From positions 30,847,501-30,911,500 of the forward strand of contig NC_088918.1 of NCBI RefSeq assembly GCF_963576675.1: a DNA stretch of 64,000 nt, written 5' to 3'. Both the position numbers and the translations under genes were made by a program. Position 1 is the first letter of the stretch. Each line of letters starts with the position of its first letter. Below the pieces are notes generated by a model. It made no database searches, had not been told where the DNA came from, and saw only the letters and a program-made list of their open reading frames with translations. Positions 10,649-21,719 of the stretch are shown piece after piece. The DNA is from Euphorbia lathyris (taxonomy: Eukaryota > Streptophyta > Magnoliopsida > Malpighiales > Euphorbiaceae).

Positions 10649-11745
10649 AAATCTGAAGTTGGAACTATCGGGGCCTAGGCAACGCCAAGGAAGTTCCTAT
10701 CATTACTGAGCTTATTAGAGCTTATAGGCTCGATGTGGTTTTCTTATTTGAAACATTGGTTAGTCAGTCCCAGGTTGAGGTTATTCGGTATAAGGTTGGG
10801 TTTGAAGGGAACTTTTGCGGTTGATTGTGTTGGTCGAAGTGGAGGGATATGTGTCATCTGGAAGAAAAATGCAGACTGCTCCTTGCTATTGTTGTCCATT
10901 AACCACATTGATATCCAGGTACATGATATTAAGAATGGAGATTGGCATTTGATCGGCTTCTATGGGTGCTCGGAGAGAGCTAGACGAAAGGTTTCTTGGA
11001 ATATTCTATGGAACCTTGCTGCCGCCTCTCCTCTCCAATGGGCTATTCTTGGCGATTTTAATGATCTGATGTTTCACAACGACAAAAAAGGACTTTCAGA
11101 CCACCCGGAGTCGTGTTATAAGGGGTTCAGGGACACTTTGGCAGAGTGTGAGCTTCAGGATATTCCATATCGAGGCATCCTTATGCATGGATTAGGCACA
11201 GAGGTAAGTTCAATGACGTTCAGGAGAAGTTGGATCGGTGCTTGTTTAATGATCAGTGGGCTACTATTTTCCAAATGTCAACAGTCAAAACATGATTGCT
11301 CCGACTTCTGATCATTCTCCAATTCTTCTGATTACAGGCAGTGAAGTTTCCCAGAGCGCTCACCAATTTCAATTTGAATAGAAGTGGCTGAGAGAAGAAG
11401 ATATTAGAGATGTGGTGAGGGCGAAGTGGTTAAGTCAAGAGTCACGTACTGTGCCGGGTAAATTACTTCTGTTAGCTTCTGAATTAAGCTAGTGGGGCGC
11501 AAGAAAAGGTTGGAGGCTAGGAGAACCATCACTGACCTTCAAGGAAGATTAGAGAGCTTAAGAGACAAGCCGAGAGAAAGAAATGCAGATTTGTATAAAG
11601 CAACTAGGCCTGAACTGATCAGATCATTACTTTAGGAGGACGATCACTTGCGACCACGGTCTAAGGTCCTTTGGTTATAAGAGGGAGACAGTAACACTCA
11701 CTTTTTTCACTCGTTTACCAATGGAAGAAGGAAGTATAATCAGAT
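10645..11745 (+). pseudogene. LINE ORF2 fragment: APE-type endonuclease
   Basis: Starting at the ATG of the ATGA overlap, the frame reads MKI-stop-SWNYRGLGNAKEV, then LFETL, the first endonuclease motifs (catalytic Asn and Glu). After a frameshift near 10820 the next frame gives GGICVIWK, LIGFYG and the metal-binding core LGDFND (near 11050). Beyond 11311 only short pieces remain, for instance WLREEDIRDVV and EGDSNTHFFHSFTNGRRKYNQI near 11680-11745, typical of the region before RT. In the family the enzyme nicks target DNA for target-primed reverse transcription. RT itself is absent because the element is cut off. Confidence 0.8.
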
Positions 11746-11779
11746 TAGTAAATTCAGAAGGAAGTATAATCAGTATAAT
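11746..11779. other. Junction with filler repeats between LINE and truncated copia-1 LTR
   Basis: GAAGGAAGTATAATCAG occurs twice within about 35 bp (near 11727 and 11759). It is followed by a further TATAATCA, and then the copia-1 LTR begins abruptly about 136 bp inside its true end. Short templated duplications like this are typical of end-joining with synthesis at a deletion joint. Confidence 0.65.
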
Positions 11780-12979
11780 CAAGCTTAGTCAACTGGTGAC
11801 TAAGTCTGCTTCTTTCCTTGAGTCAGGAGATAGCACTTAAGTCTATTCCTGAACTCAGCTTCTTAGTGCACTCAACTCAGCGTGAGTTCGTTACTTAGTC
11901 AGTTTTATAGCAAGCAATATATAAAGGAGTTTAAAGGTTAGAAATATGTTATTCAGCAAACATATCCTGGTTCGGCCTCTCCGCCTACGTCCAGTCCTCG
12001 GAACTCGTTCTGAGCTTTTTGAATCCTCTACTGAGCTCTTTAAAGGTAGAGCACGAAACCTTTTACAATAGAAGCTGAGTATACAAGAGTACCTTCCTCT
12101 ATTCCTCTACTCACTCTTATACCTACCGTTGAGTATTATAACCGACTACTCAGCTTCTCCTTTCTATTCTTCTAGAAATGATAAGTGTTTGTCCTAAACA
12201 ACAATTGCTAAGACACTTTAGATGAATGAAATCACTCTAGACTTTTATACAAATATTGGAATTGGTGTAAGGTTTGCTTTGCTTTTCTCACAGAACTTCA
12301 AGTGTGAATTTGGTCAGCGTTTCGACTTGATTGAAGATCTGCATCGAATGAAGCATTTGAAAGGCCTATTTATAGTGACACTTTAAGCACCGGTGATTTC
12401 GAATTTTGAAATAACCGTTGGAGGCTAACGGCTTCCTGTCGCTATCATTCTGGACGTGCTCAGTATCGTTGGCCAATGAGATTCTTATATCTTCTGTCTA
12501 CGGCAGTGCTCACCAGCTTTTCATCAAATGAACAGAATATTTCGCCATTTATAGTAAAGTCCTCCAGACAGCTTACTGCGTCTTCTGAGCTTTACCCAAA
12601 GTAGAAATACTTTGTCTACAAGTTGGTTCTGTTCTCCCGCTGACTTGTACTTCTTATCGTTCAACTTAGCAGCTTCATCTTGAAGCTATTGATAGAAGGC
12701 TTCTCGATCCTTCTTCATGCTGAGCTAGTGCTTTGCTTATAACGACTGCGTTTTGTCTTCCTGGGCCATAAGGTCTTGCTCTGTTGACTTGGGCTTGACT
12801 TCCTCTTATGGGCCTTTAGGCTTTTTATCTTAATGTCTTATAAATCAAATTAACTCAACATTGAACAAACACATTAGTGTGAATAAATCAAAGCATTTAA
12901 ATTTAATGTGTTAGAATATTTTTATCATTCAAATAAATAATTTTGTCAAATCAAAATCATGTGGAAATGTGTTTCAACA
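11780..12979 (-). repeat. 3' LTR of copia-1, truncated at its outer end
   Basis: This matches 47267-47828 joined to 61327-61964 over 1200 bp without a length difference, but lacks the outermost ~136 bp seen at 47131-47266. The inner end is TTTCAACA (TGTTGAAA on the minus strand). The TATA-like box CTATAAATAGG (minus) lies at 12365-12376. Confidence 0.88.
12365..12376 (-). promoter_or_regulatory. TATA-like box in the copia-1 LTR
   Basis: The minus-strand CTATAAATAGGCC fits a plant TATA box. It is conserved in the other LTR near 61350. In this copy the LTR is the 3' one, so it would act only in read-out transcription. Confidence 0.4.
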
Positions 12980-12990
12980 AACTCCCCCAT
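12980..12990 (-). other. Polypurine tract of copia-1
   Basis: ATGGGGGAGTT on the minus strand directly precedes the 3' LTR (TGTTGAAA). This is the expected position and composition for the plus-strand primer of an LTR retrotransposon. Confidence 0.75.
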
Positions 12991-13451
12991 TTTGATGTTG
13001 GCAATAATATTCAGTAAGGAACTCAGTGTTGAGCTCCCCCATGATAGTTGACCTTGTTTTTCTCAAGATACTCCCCCGTAAGGGTTGAGCCACTGACTTG
13101 GTTTTACTTTAAACATTTCAAGGTTTAATCAAGTAAGTCTAAGGTCAGTTTTCAAAAATAGGTCAGCTTATGGAACATATTCTATTTAACTCAGTTAAGA
13201 TGTGCGGAAGATTTAGATATCAGAGTACGCTGAGTATATCTTTGTTCAATGAGTTTTAGTTAAGAAGACATGTAAAAGAGGTCAACATATAGATCAACAC
13301 AGCAGACAATCATGAAGCAATGTAAGCACATAACACAATTGATTTAATGAAGATATGTTAAATGTTAAGTACAAAACATAAGTAAGCATCACATAAGATT
13401 AGCCAGTTTTGAAAAAGGTAGATGAATGCGTAGTTTTGTATTAAAGGTTAG
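12991..13451 (-). other. copia-1 3' untranslated region, no gene
   Basis: This lies between the third ORF and the polypurine tract of copia-1 and is interrupted at 13452 by a solo LTR. No coding frame is seen. Further short purine tracts (minus GGGGGAG) recur near 13040-13080. Confidence 0.6.
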
Positions 13452-14726
13452 TGTTGTCCTAAGATGAGACTCTAGCAAGTGCAATAGATACAAGTAATAA
13501 AGTGATAAGTTAAGTATCGTCTCCACAGGGATTGAGATTCAAATGTATATCAAAAATTATTGCTAAACAGCGTGTGTGTCAAACAAGTTTTCTCCTTTTT
13601 AATTTGATTGTGTGATGTTGGTTTTGTAAGATGTAAGAGGGCTGATGCAGTAAGAAATAAGACAACTTGATAATGATTTAGAAAATAGAACAGGCTCGAC
13701 ACTGCCGAACAGGTTGTACTAAGCCTTACAACACTCCAATGAATACAAGATGATGCCAATGAAGCCAAAGTATCAGTTTTGACGTGAGCTTGAGTCAACT
13801 TTCGTGTGTTCTCAAGCTCCTAAGAATTACTAGAACCTTTAGCATCCTAAAGATACGTTCTTTCTTGCATTAAGAACAAAACTGCATTTCTGATTAAGAA
13901 AACCCTTGACACAACCATCTAACTGGTCAGCTTCGAGGTTGGGAGATTAATAGAGATATCAGTGAAGATGTAAGCAGTGTCCTATCATCCATCTAACACA
14001 TGCATAAATACCAAGGCATGAAAGTTAAATCCTCATCGATCACACCATTGACAAAATACTAATATTCATTAAAACGATGTAAAAACTTACATTACCGGCT
14101 CGGCCTGGCCGTGCCCATTCAAAATAGACTACTCACTCATATTGAGCAGTGAGTAATCGGTAGTTCTTGAAATGTTAAGAGACTCCATTAGAGCTCTCCT
14201 TTCTTTCTTTCTACAGACAACTATTCTACTTCTAAAAATTAATAAAATTCCGAACTCCCTATCTTTCCTTTGCTACGCCTACTTAAAGGAGAAAGACAAG
14301 GGCAAAAATGGTACAACCTTCGTACCTTTCCAGAAAATAAGTCAACTAAAAACTAAGACAAAATAACTGAAATGATTAAAGATCGTTTGACCCTTGAACA
14401 CTCAAGGGGTTGATACTTCATGTCATCATGCTTCTTTAGGTAATGCCTCCTCTACACTTCTCCACCTACTGCTCTGTCTCTGCCTCTGCCACCTCTGATC
14501 TGTCGTTGTCCGTCATTGGATAATCCGGCGTTTGACCGTTGGACATAAGAAAGGCTCCACTCCTCTTTGGCCGTAGCGAAACAAGCTGTTTCCAGCGAGT
14601 TTAGCATTTATCTTTACTAATCTGCATAAAGACACTAATTAGTCCTTATTCTTTGCAATATAGCATAAATAACACCCAAATCCCTTAAAAATATCAAGTT
14701 AAACTAAGTCAATTTCATGCCTAACA
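13452..14726 (-). mobile_element. Solo LTR with GTTAG target duplication
   Basis: 1275 bp with TG...CA ends (TGTTGTCC...GCCTAACA in window sense), flanked by GTTAG at 13447-13451 and 14727-14731. It has no interior and no second LTR, so it is a solo LTR left by recombination between two LTRs. It belongs to the same family as the LTR at 61965-63152. They share the ACAAGTAATAAAGTGATAAG block, the CACAGGGATTGAG block and the GCCTAACA end. Confidence 0.88.
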
Positions 14727-15856
14727 GTTAGCACAACAAAATACATCAGGAAAAGACTACAAGTTTTAAATCTAGCAATCCTAGTCAAGCTATTTTTTCT
14801 TGTAGTTGATCTGGACAGGATGCTCTTTGGCTTTTCCCTTTTGTTTCTGCTGACTTCCAGATGCTTCTCCTGATTGTTGAGTTCTTTGATCTTGTTCTTT
14901 CTCCCCCGTTTTGTCAGCATCGGGAGGAGGAGGAATGAAGGTGTCGTTAAGGGCAGCACAAGTTAATCGGACAGAGAATGCCTTAAGCTTGCGTGTGCTT
15001 TCATTTATGCCATCAAAAACAGGAACACCATCATCCAAGGCAGAACGTGGAACCCTGACCGAGGCACTGAGCATACTCAGGATGTATTCTTGAGACTTCC
15101 CAACCCAGGTTATAGAATCAGTCAGCATGGCATAGGCTTGATGAAACATCTTTAGCAAAGCCGAATCATAATACTGACGTTGAACATTCGAGTGGCGCAC
15201 ATGGTTGAAAGTGACTTGAGAGTACATCAGAATTTCATTCGTCTTGAGTTGGTCAGTTTCCATCTCTTCCTTACTCAAGTTGAGTAGACAGACAGCCTCA
15301 CTAATTTGCTCAATGGGGCATTGAGAGGAGGAAGAGAGTTGCTCATTGGTTTTGGCTTGCTCAGATTGAAGCTGGGTGAAGAGTTGATGAACTTCAACAG
15401 AAGTTGCATACATTGAGTTCGCAGCTGGCAGGTTTTGAAGTTGACCCTGAAGAGAGTTCATGTGATTGACCATTGTCAGCTGGAGTTCGGCCAGCTTTGT
15501 TATTGATTCCTGCTTGGGCTGTTGAGAATGGAGTGAGGTCATGACACTGAGAAGATCCTTAAGACCTTTGATTTCTGTGAGAAGCTGAGTAACAGACGAA
15601 ATTTGAGTTGGCTCAATAGGAACTGACCCAGCGGCATCGGTATTGATTTGATGGAGGTCCTGGAGTAGAGCTTGAGCTGAGTCAATGATTCTTCGACTAG
15701 ACTCAGTGGCATGCAGATAAGCATATGATCCATCATTGTTTGACCCAGCTGTCGGAATATGAGTGGAACCGGATGGAGGAGGTGTTTGGTTCAGTTCATT
15801 ATTTGAAGTTCCAGCATGATCAACGACTGGACTTGAGTTTAGATTGCCAGCAGGAG

Positions 15857-17159
15857 TGACAAGACCATTTTAGTCTTGCTACTTTCTATCTTATTCTATG
15901 TAATTTGGAAACATTTGGTGTTTAATTGATGTTTTTGTTTCATATTTTGTTTTGGGAGAAAGTTTAGATGTTTGGTGAAAAATCTGGAAATTAATGGCCT
16001 TTTGGAGCATTTTGGAGTATTTGCAAATCAGAGGCCAATTTCAGTTAAGGCGTGGGCACGTCCTGTCTCAGCTGTAATTGAGAAACAGCAGCCAACTTCA
16101 GTTAAGGCGTGGGCACGTGGCTGGACGAATTTGGAAGAGATAAGAAGATATTTTCAGATTTGATTTTGGGATATTATCTTATTTAATTGTATTTTATTTT
16201 AGTTAGGATTTGAATATTTCCTATTATCTCTATTTAATCATTAATTAATTAGAGATTTAGTTTCTTTCCTTATCTCTTAAGGATATTTTAGTCTTTCTTC
16301 TTAGGATTTTCCCCCTATAAATAGAGGCTTAACATTCCTTAGAGAGAGAATTAGGTTTTACAGATTTTCAATTGTATTGTTGAATTGTTTTCATTATGAG
16401 TAGCTAAGTTTCATCTTCTGATTCAAGAGGGATTTCATTAGGTTGAAAGTTGTGAGGTTTCATGTATTAATTTCTTCAAGTATTAATTCAAGTTCTGATT
16501 TTCTTCTTCAATTCTTTTTATGATTATTGAATCGTATTCGATCTTCTATTGCTAAGTATTTATTCTTGATCTGTAATTCTCTTGAATGAATTACAACAAG
16601 TAGCAAAAATCGATATTGAGTAATTGAGTTTTTGCTTGAGATTGATTGGGAAGAAAATTCAGCCAATTGCCATTGTTTGTCGACGTTCCTCTCAATAGGA
16701 ATTGATTTGATAAACTTTCTTAATCCTAATGCGGTTATTGAGAAATTGGATATGCTTCATTCCCTTTTCTTAATAACTAGGTTGATTTAGATGCTTCATT
16801 TAAATTAATAAATTAAGAGAAAGTGAAAGAGTGAATTAGGCAGTCCTTATACTCTTTAATCAAAGATTTGAATTCTAATTTGTTTATCATTTAAACCAAG
16901 GATCAACAAACACCCAATGAACCCAATCTCTTGAATCGAGCTTCCTTATTATTGAATTCTCATTTACTTTACTTGTTTAATTTGATGTAATCATCCATCA
17001 AAATCAAAACCCCCCTTTTTATTTTATTTGCTCATTTGAATTAAGAGGTTAATTGTTCTCTTGGGATTCGACCTGGTCTTACTATTACTACAAATCAAAT
17101 TGTATTCCAATAGAGGAATCAGTAACAAAATTAGAAATCTATTTTGTCGGGCTTCGACA
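15857..17159 (+). mobile_element. Solo LTR inserted in the copia-1 third ORF
   Basis: It has TG...CA ends (TGACAAGACC...CTTCGACA) and about 1.3 kb of non-coding sequence. A TATA-like CTATAAATAG lies at 16315-16324, and a GGGATTCGACCTGG block near the right end resembles LTR 3' parts, which suggests plus orientation. The copia-1 reading frame continues on both sides. I cannot find a matching 5-bp target duplication (AGGAG against GACCC). The boundary may be off by a few bases, or the LTR may result from recombination between different copies. Confidence 0.65.
16315..16324 (+). promoter_or_regulatory. TATA-like box in solo LTR
   Basis: CTATAAATAG follows a pyrimidine-rich stretch and lies about 850 bp before the right end of the solo LTR. 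This is the arrangement expected of a U3/R boundary. Confidence 0.4.
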
Positions 17160-19144
17160 GACCCGTCAAAAGCTGACTAGTTGATATTCTGCACTTGTGT
17201 TTGTGGAAGAGGATGATCGGCAGAATTATGTACTTGCTCAGAGTCAGGCTGAAGCTGACTGGTTTGAGGAGGTTGAGGTGTTTCAGCACTGACCTGAGCA
17301 GGTATTTCCTTAGCTAGCTCAACATGTTGAGGAGCAAGAACTTTGAGCACTTGCTCGGTATCACCTCGGCTTAGAGGAGCAGTTGAGTCGGCATGTTCCT
17401 TAGGCTGAGAAACAGAGTCTTGCTTTTCTTGTTGCTCTGGTGGAGACTCAGTAGGATTTGAGAAGAATTTGAACTGCATATCTAAGAGGTCAGTGATTGG
17501 ATCCCGCAGTGGTGAGTCATGCATAAGATCAATGACAAGGGATTTATGTGCCTTCTTCTTAAGTCTCCTTAATTTCTTAGTCTTTTGAGGAGAGGGATCA
17601 GCAGGAATGGACTCAATTGAGTCAGTAGGTGAAGTTGCCCCTTGATCAGTGTGATCCTTTGCTGTTGGCTCAGCTTCTTCTTCAACCTGCTCAGTGTAGG
17701 TTGTTTCATGTTGTTCAACATCTGATGGCTAATATTGCTCAACATTTGCTGTCTCCTCAGCATCAAACTGACCACCCAATTCTTCTTGATCTTGGTCAGT
17801 GAGATTTTTCTCAAGAACAATGCCCTAACTTCTCACAAAATGAGAGTCTTCAGAGATAACTACTCCAAGTGGGGGTACATCGATGGGACTTAACCCAGAA
17901 GAGATTTTCTTCTTCTTCCTAAGTGGTTGCTCATCAGGAGTGTCCTCTTTTTCTTCTTCTTCCTCAGGCTCAGCTTGCCTTTTGAGGTTTTCTGCTGACT
18001 TAGGCTCAGCATGTCCTTGTGCCACTTGAGGCTTTGTTCCTCTGGATACAAACCGAACCTTCTTCGGTGGAGAAACAACATCTTTTGAAGAGGTCTGAAC
18101 AGCTTTTCTCTTTCTATCCTGTTTGTCAGCTTGAACTTTCCTCTTTTTCTTTCCTTCTCTGGTCTGCATCCCCTCGGTTTCCTGAACAGCGGCACCTTTT
18201 CCTTTCTTGGGCACAATTGGTTGATCATAGAATAAGCCAAACAATGCAGCTGCATTAATTTCTGTACCCCAGGTGTGGATTTCCTCAACGAGGCTCACCC
18301 GGTGATCTTTGAGGATTCTGGTAATAATGTAGCCTAACCTAAGGGTTCCAGTACTTCTTTGAAAACCACCGATTATAAAGACTGGCATGTTGATCGACTT
18401 GTAGGTCAGCATGTGCCAGATGAAGCACTGCTCGAAATTCGACGCTGAGTTGGTGGAATTGACTTTTGGAAAGAGGAAATTGGTCAGTATGTAGTGGGCC
18501 ATCTTTTGGTGTTGACCCATGGAGGCACTCGAGATTTCCCCGACATGACCGACAGGTTTACAAAACTCAGCGGGATACTCAATTTTATCTTGGTCACCTG
18601 ATTTGCGAAGTTTTGCTCCTTCGTTTTTCAGTTTTAACAGTGAGGCAAGGTAAGAAGGGTTTATGAAGATATCTTTCCCTTTAACCTTGGTGACCATGTA
18701 GTCCCGGTCATCATCAGCGGCTCTGAGGTTAGTGTAGAACTCCTTCACTAACTCAGGATAGGTGGCTTCTCGAGTCGAGAACAGCTCGGTCCAGCCGTTC
18801 TTTGAGATCCACTCACATAAGGGTTGCTCAGCTTCCACAAATCCCTTCAAAAACCAGCGAGAGTGGTCAACCTTATACCCCCTTACGCTCTCGTAGACTG
18901 GGGAGTAGGTGCGTTCGACCGGTTTCTTTGCGTTGTCCTGCTTTTGTTTCCCTTTAGAGGGGGTAGCTTGGTCAGCCTTGGTTTTCTTGCTCGGTGTAGT
19001 GACCTTAGAGTGGTCACGCTGACTAGTTTCTTGAGACTTGGTGGGAGTCTCACTATATTCCTACTGAGCAGGAGATGGAGGGTTTTCATCGGAGCGGTTG
19101 TCGTCGTAACTGGCACCGGAGACGTTCTGAGAATCGATAGACAT

Positions 19145-19532
19145 GATTCTTAGAGAAGTTTGAGAAGTTTGGGAATTTTTAGGGAAGAGAGTATTTGAAT
19201 ACCAGAAATTTCTAAGCGTAAAGAGGTAAAAGTGGGAATTCGTCCACTATTTATAGAGGTGTCGAGTTGATCTGAAGCGTTGAGGTGGCCGTTTGACCTC
19301 GAGATACTCAACCGACTAAGATTCTGGCATTTATGACACATTCGGCGCATGTATAATTATTGCACTTACGTCATCCTAGGTGGCTATTTAATTCACGTGT
19401 TTGGTAGCTCAGCTTAAGATAACCACTCAGCGTGTATATTTACTCAGCATGTAATAGTTATTGATTTAGCATAAATCATTCAGCATGGTAATTCACTCAG
19501 CATGCATATATCACATATTATACTTAGAATTT
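19145..19532 (-). other. Spacer between pol and third ORF of copia-1
   Basis: About 390 bp without a coding frame separate the pol stop from the start of the third ORF. Several ACTCAGC / GCTGAGT repeats are present (19410-19510), a motif common throughout this element. The gap means the third ORF would need its own start, splicing or readthrough. Confidence 0.55.
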
Positions 19533-20199
19533 ATTGAAGAGGATTAAACATACCAATGGTTTCTCTAAGTATGTTGAATTGCTCACGAGCCAGTGGCTTT
19601 GTGAAGATATCAGCAAGCTGCTCATCCGTTGGGACATAGGTCAGCTTGATCTCTCCCTTGAGTACATGATCTTTGATGAAGTGATGTCTTATGCTGGCGT
19701 GCTTCATCCTGTTGTGCTGGATTGGGTTCTTTGATAGGTCAATGGCACTCTTGTTGTCACATTTGACTTCAATTGTTTTAGTCTGAACGCCATAATCTTC
19801 TAGCTATTGCTTAATCCATAGGACTTGAGCAACACAGCTTCCAGCAGCAATGTACTCAGCTTCAGTGGTTGACAGGGCTACTGACGCCTGCTTCTTACTG
19901 AACTAGGACACAAGACCGCTTCCAAGGAAGTGGCATCCTCCTGAGGTGCTTTTTCGTTCAAGCTTGTCTCGTCCGTAGTCAGCGTCAGTGTATCCAATGA
20001 GTGTGAAATCATGAGTATTGGGATACCACAAACATGCATTCACTGAGCCTTGCAAATATCTAAGGATTCTTTTTATAGCTATGTAATGAGATTCCTTAGG
20101 GTTAGATTGATATCTACCACAATAACATACTGAGAACTGAATGTCCGGCCTACTAGCAGTTAAGTAGAGTAGAGAACCAATCATACCTCGGTACAATTT
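19533..20199 (-). pseudogene. copia-1 pol: RT C-terminus and RNase H
   Basis: This continues pol from 28976 across the minus gypsy insertion. It starts NKLYRGMIGSLLYLTASRPD, the conserved RT-RNase H linker of copia. Then come the RNase H residues in TDADYGRD, STTEAEYIA and CDNKSAI, and the end FTKPLAREQF...FNPLQ. Two in-frame TAG codons (after GSGLVS, where Trp is expected, and after LWIKQ, where Gln is expected) inactivate it. RNase H degrades the RNA template during replication in the particle. Confidence 0.85.
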
Positions 20200-20204
20200 G
20201 TTGT

Positions 20205-21719
20205 TGTTGAGCGATTTCCGCAAGTGCACGGTATACGCTTGTAGTAATAAAAGATATCGATCCCACAAGGAACGCTTTTTTAAACAAAACTTATTTATAA
20301 TCGGTTAAATTTACTTTAAGGTTTATAATATGAAAAAAAATCGTTTAATCGGTTTTGGTTTTGAAATTGCTAGAATGAGAATTAGAATAGAATATGAAGA
20401 TGTTAGAAAATATCTGATTTAAGAATGAATTTGCAAAACAGGAACGTTTTAGTACTTTAGAAAAGTAAACAAGTATTTTTGTTTGCATTAAGCAAAGAAA
20501 CAACTTTAAACTTTGTACGAATTATAAAGATGAAATAAATGACGGAACCTCTAATTAATAGGCTTTGAACGCGACAAAACCCTTATCCGGGATAATTGCC
20601 CTTAACCAAATTAAAACTCTACCGAGATAATAATTTGCCTAAGTGTTCAACAAAGTTTCATTGTAAAGATTTGAATTAAATACGTTTTAATGAAAACACC
20701 AGCATCAATCCACTTCGGCTCATTTACCAAAGTGCTGCATAAGAATCTATCGAACAGAATGGACTTTATTAGATGACATATAAATTGATACAAGTTTACA
20801 GAGAACATGGAGCATTGAATTCTTCGACGGCGTGCAAGTGAACGGGTTGTCAATCCTTTCCTTAGGTTTCGTTCGAGTTTGTCAGGCTCAGGGGCGAATC
20901 CTCTACTCAATCTTCTCGCTGAATCTTCGTAATAGAGACTGGGTCGGTCTACTACCAAAATGAAAACTAAACTGGAACAATGTCTAAACGCTACTGAATT
21001 TGTTATTAATTTGTAAACAATGTGTGTACATCATATTGCTTTTGAACAGAATCTAAATCTAACTTCTGAATCACTTGATTCGGAACTTCTGCATAAATTC
21101 TACACTAATCTCTTTCTTCTACACATATAACATTATATTCTTCCTTCAACTCTCCATCAACTCTTTATTTATAGATGTTGAAGAGTCTTGATCGAAGTGT
21201 CGTGTCCGTTGTGAAGAGACGTATCCATTGTGAAAGGGTGTATCCGTTGTGAAAGGACATCTTTATCCACGCGAACGAACGCGTTTCGTCGAAAACGAAA
21301 GTGTGTAACATGCTTCTAAAATCTCCTGCTCATACTGAGATTTATCAAATTCACTACCGAGAATGGGGGAGCATCAAATGCACTTCAGACAAAGGGGAAA
21401 AGTGACTGACGATGCATGTCGCGACCGTGAAAAGAGAAAGCCGCGGTCGCGGCACGGAGCATTTTTCGTTTTTCAGCCCTCGTTCGTGTCCTCGACTTGG
21501 CGTTATTAATTTTCGTCGTCTTCGACTCCTTTTGTAGGGCTTTTCTTCTATTTCCGAGCTCTTTTTACTCCTATTTGGATTTTACCAAATATTTATGTAC
21601 CTTGCATGAAAGAAACATATTCGAAAGTAAAAGCTTTCTAAATAGGTATAAATAGCATAAATTCGTAGCAATATTGATGTAATTATTGATGATATTATAG
21701 GTGTATTTTGGGCTTAACA
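20205..21719 (-). repeat. 3' LTR of the minus Athila-like element
   Basis: TGTTGAGCG...GGCTTAACA in window sense. Includes the GTCGCGACCG / CCGCGGTCGCGGC palindromic block near 21418-21455 and a TTTATTTATAG box (21168-21178). On the minus strand the interior flank is AAGTGTGGAGATT (21720-21732), the polypurine tract. Confidence 0.92.

Larger units (their letters stand above)
2370..11745 (+). mobile_element. L1-type LINE, split by an LTR element and 3'-truncated
   Basis: Two pieces (about 2370-2847 and 9714-11745) together read as a plant L1-type LINE. ORF1 has a DUF4283-like domain and a CCHC knuckle, and ORF2 starts with an APE-type endonuclease. The break lies inside DUF4283, and the sequence rejoins across the inserted element once one copy of GGGTG is removed. 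The element stops at about 11745, shortly after an ORF2 region resembling the EGDSNT-FF motif upstream of RT. It therefore lacks the RT core, the C-terminus and any poly-A tail here. It carries several stops and frameshifts and is dead. Confidence 0.85.
14790..19144 (-). pseudogene. copia-1 third ORF (env-like / plant transposon protein domain)
   Basis: From the ATG at 19144 a single frame runs leftward to 14790, broken by four in-frame TAG codons (near 19064, 17830, 17730 and 17176) and by the solo LTR at 15857-17159. With the LTR removed it would span about 1000 codons. The N-terminal 250 residues after a Lys-rich leader show the pattern of the putative plant transposon protein domain: YPELVKEFYTNL, VKGKDIFINPSYL, AHYILTNFLF, CFIWHMLTYKSINMP and RLGYIITRIL. 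Then come a basic Lys/Arg region, an acidic Gln/Glu/Pro-rich linker and a Gln/Leu-rich probable coiled coil (about 15540-15150). SIRE-type elements carry an env-like ORF here, but I see no convincing signal peptide or membrane anchor. Its function is unknown. Confidence 0.75.

Noticed and set aside
18019..18258. Plus-strand frame opposite the copia-1 third ORF
   Set aside because: It is the antisense shadow of a long minus-strand frame with clear domain content.
20647..20958. A 103-residue minus frame present in both LTRs of the minus Athila-like element
   Set aside because: It lies in the transcribed LTR leader, and in the plus copy the corresponding frame is shorter and altered; likely chance.
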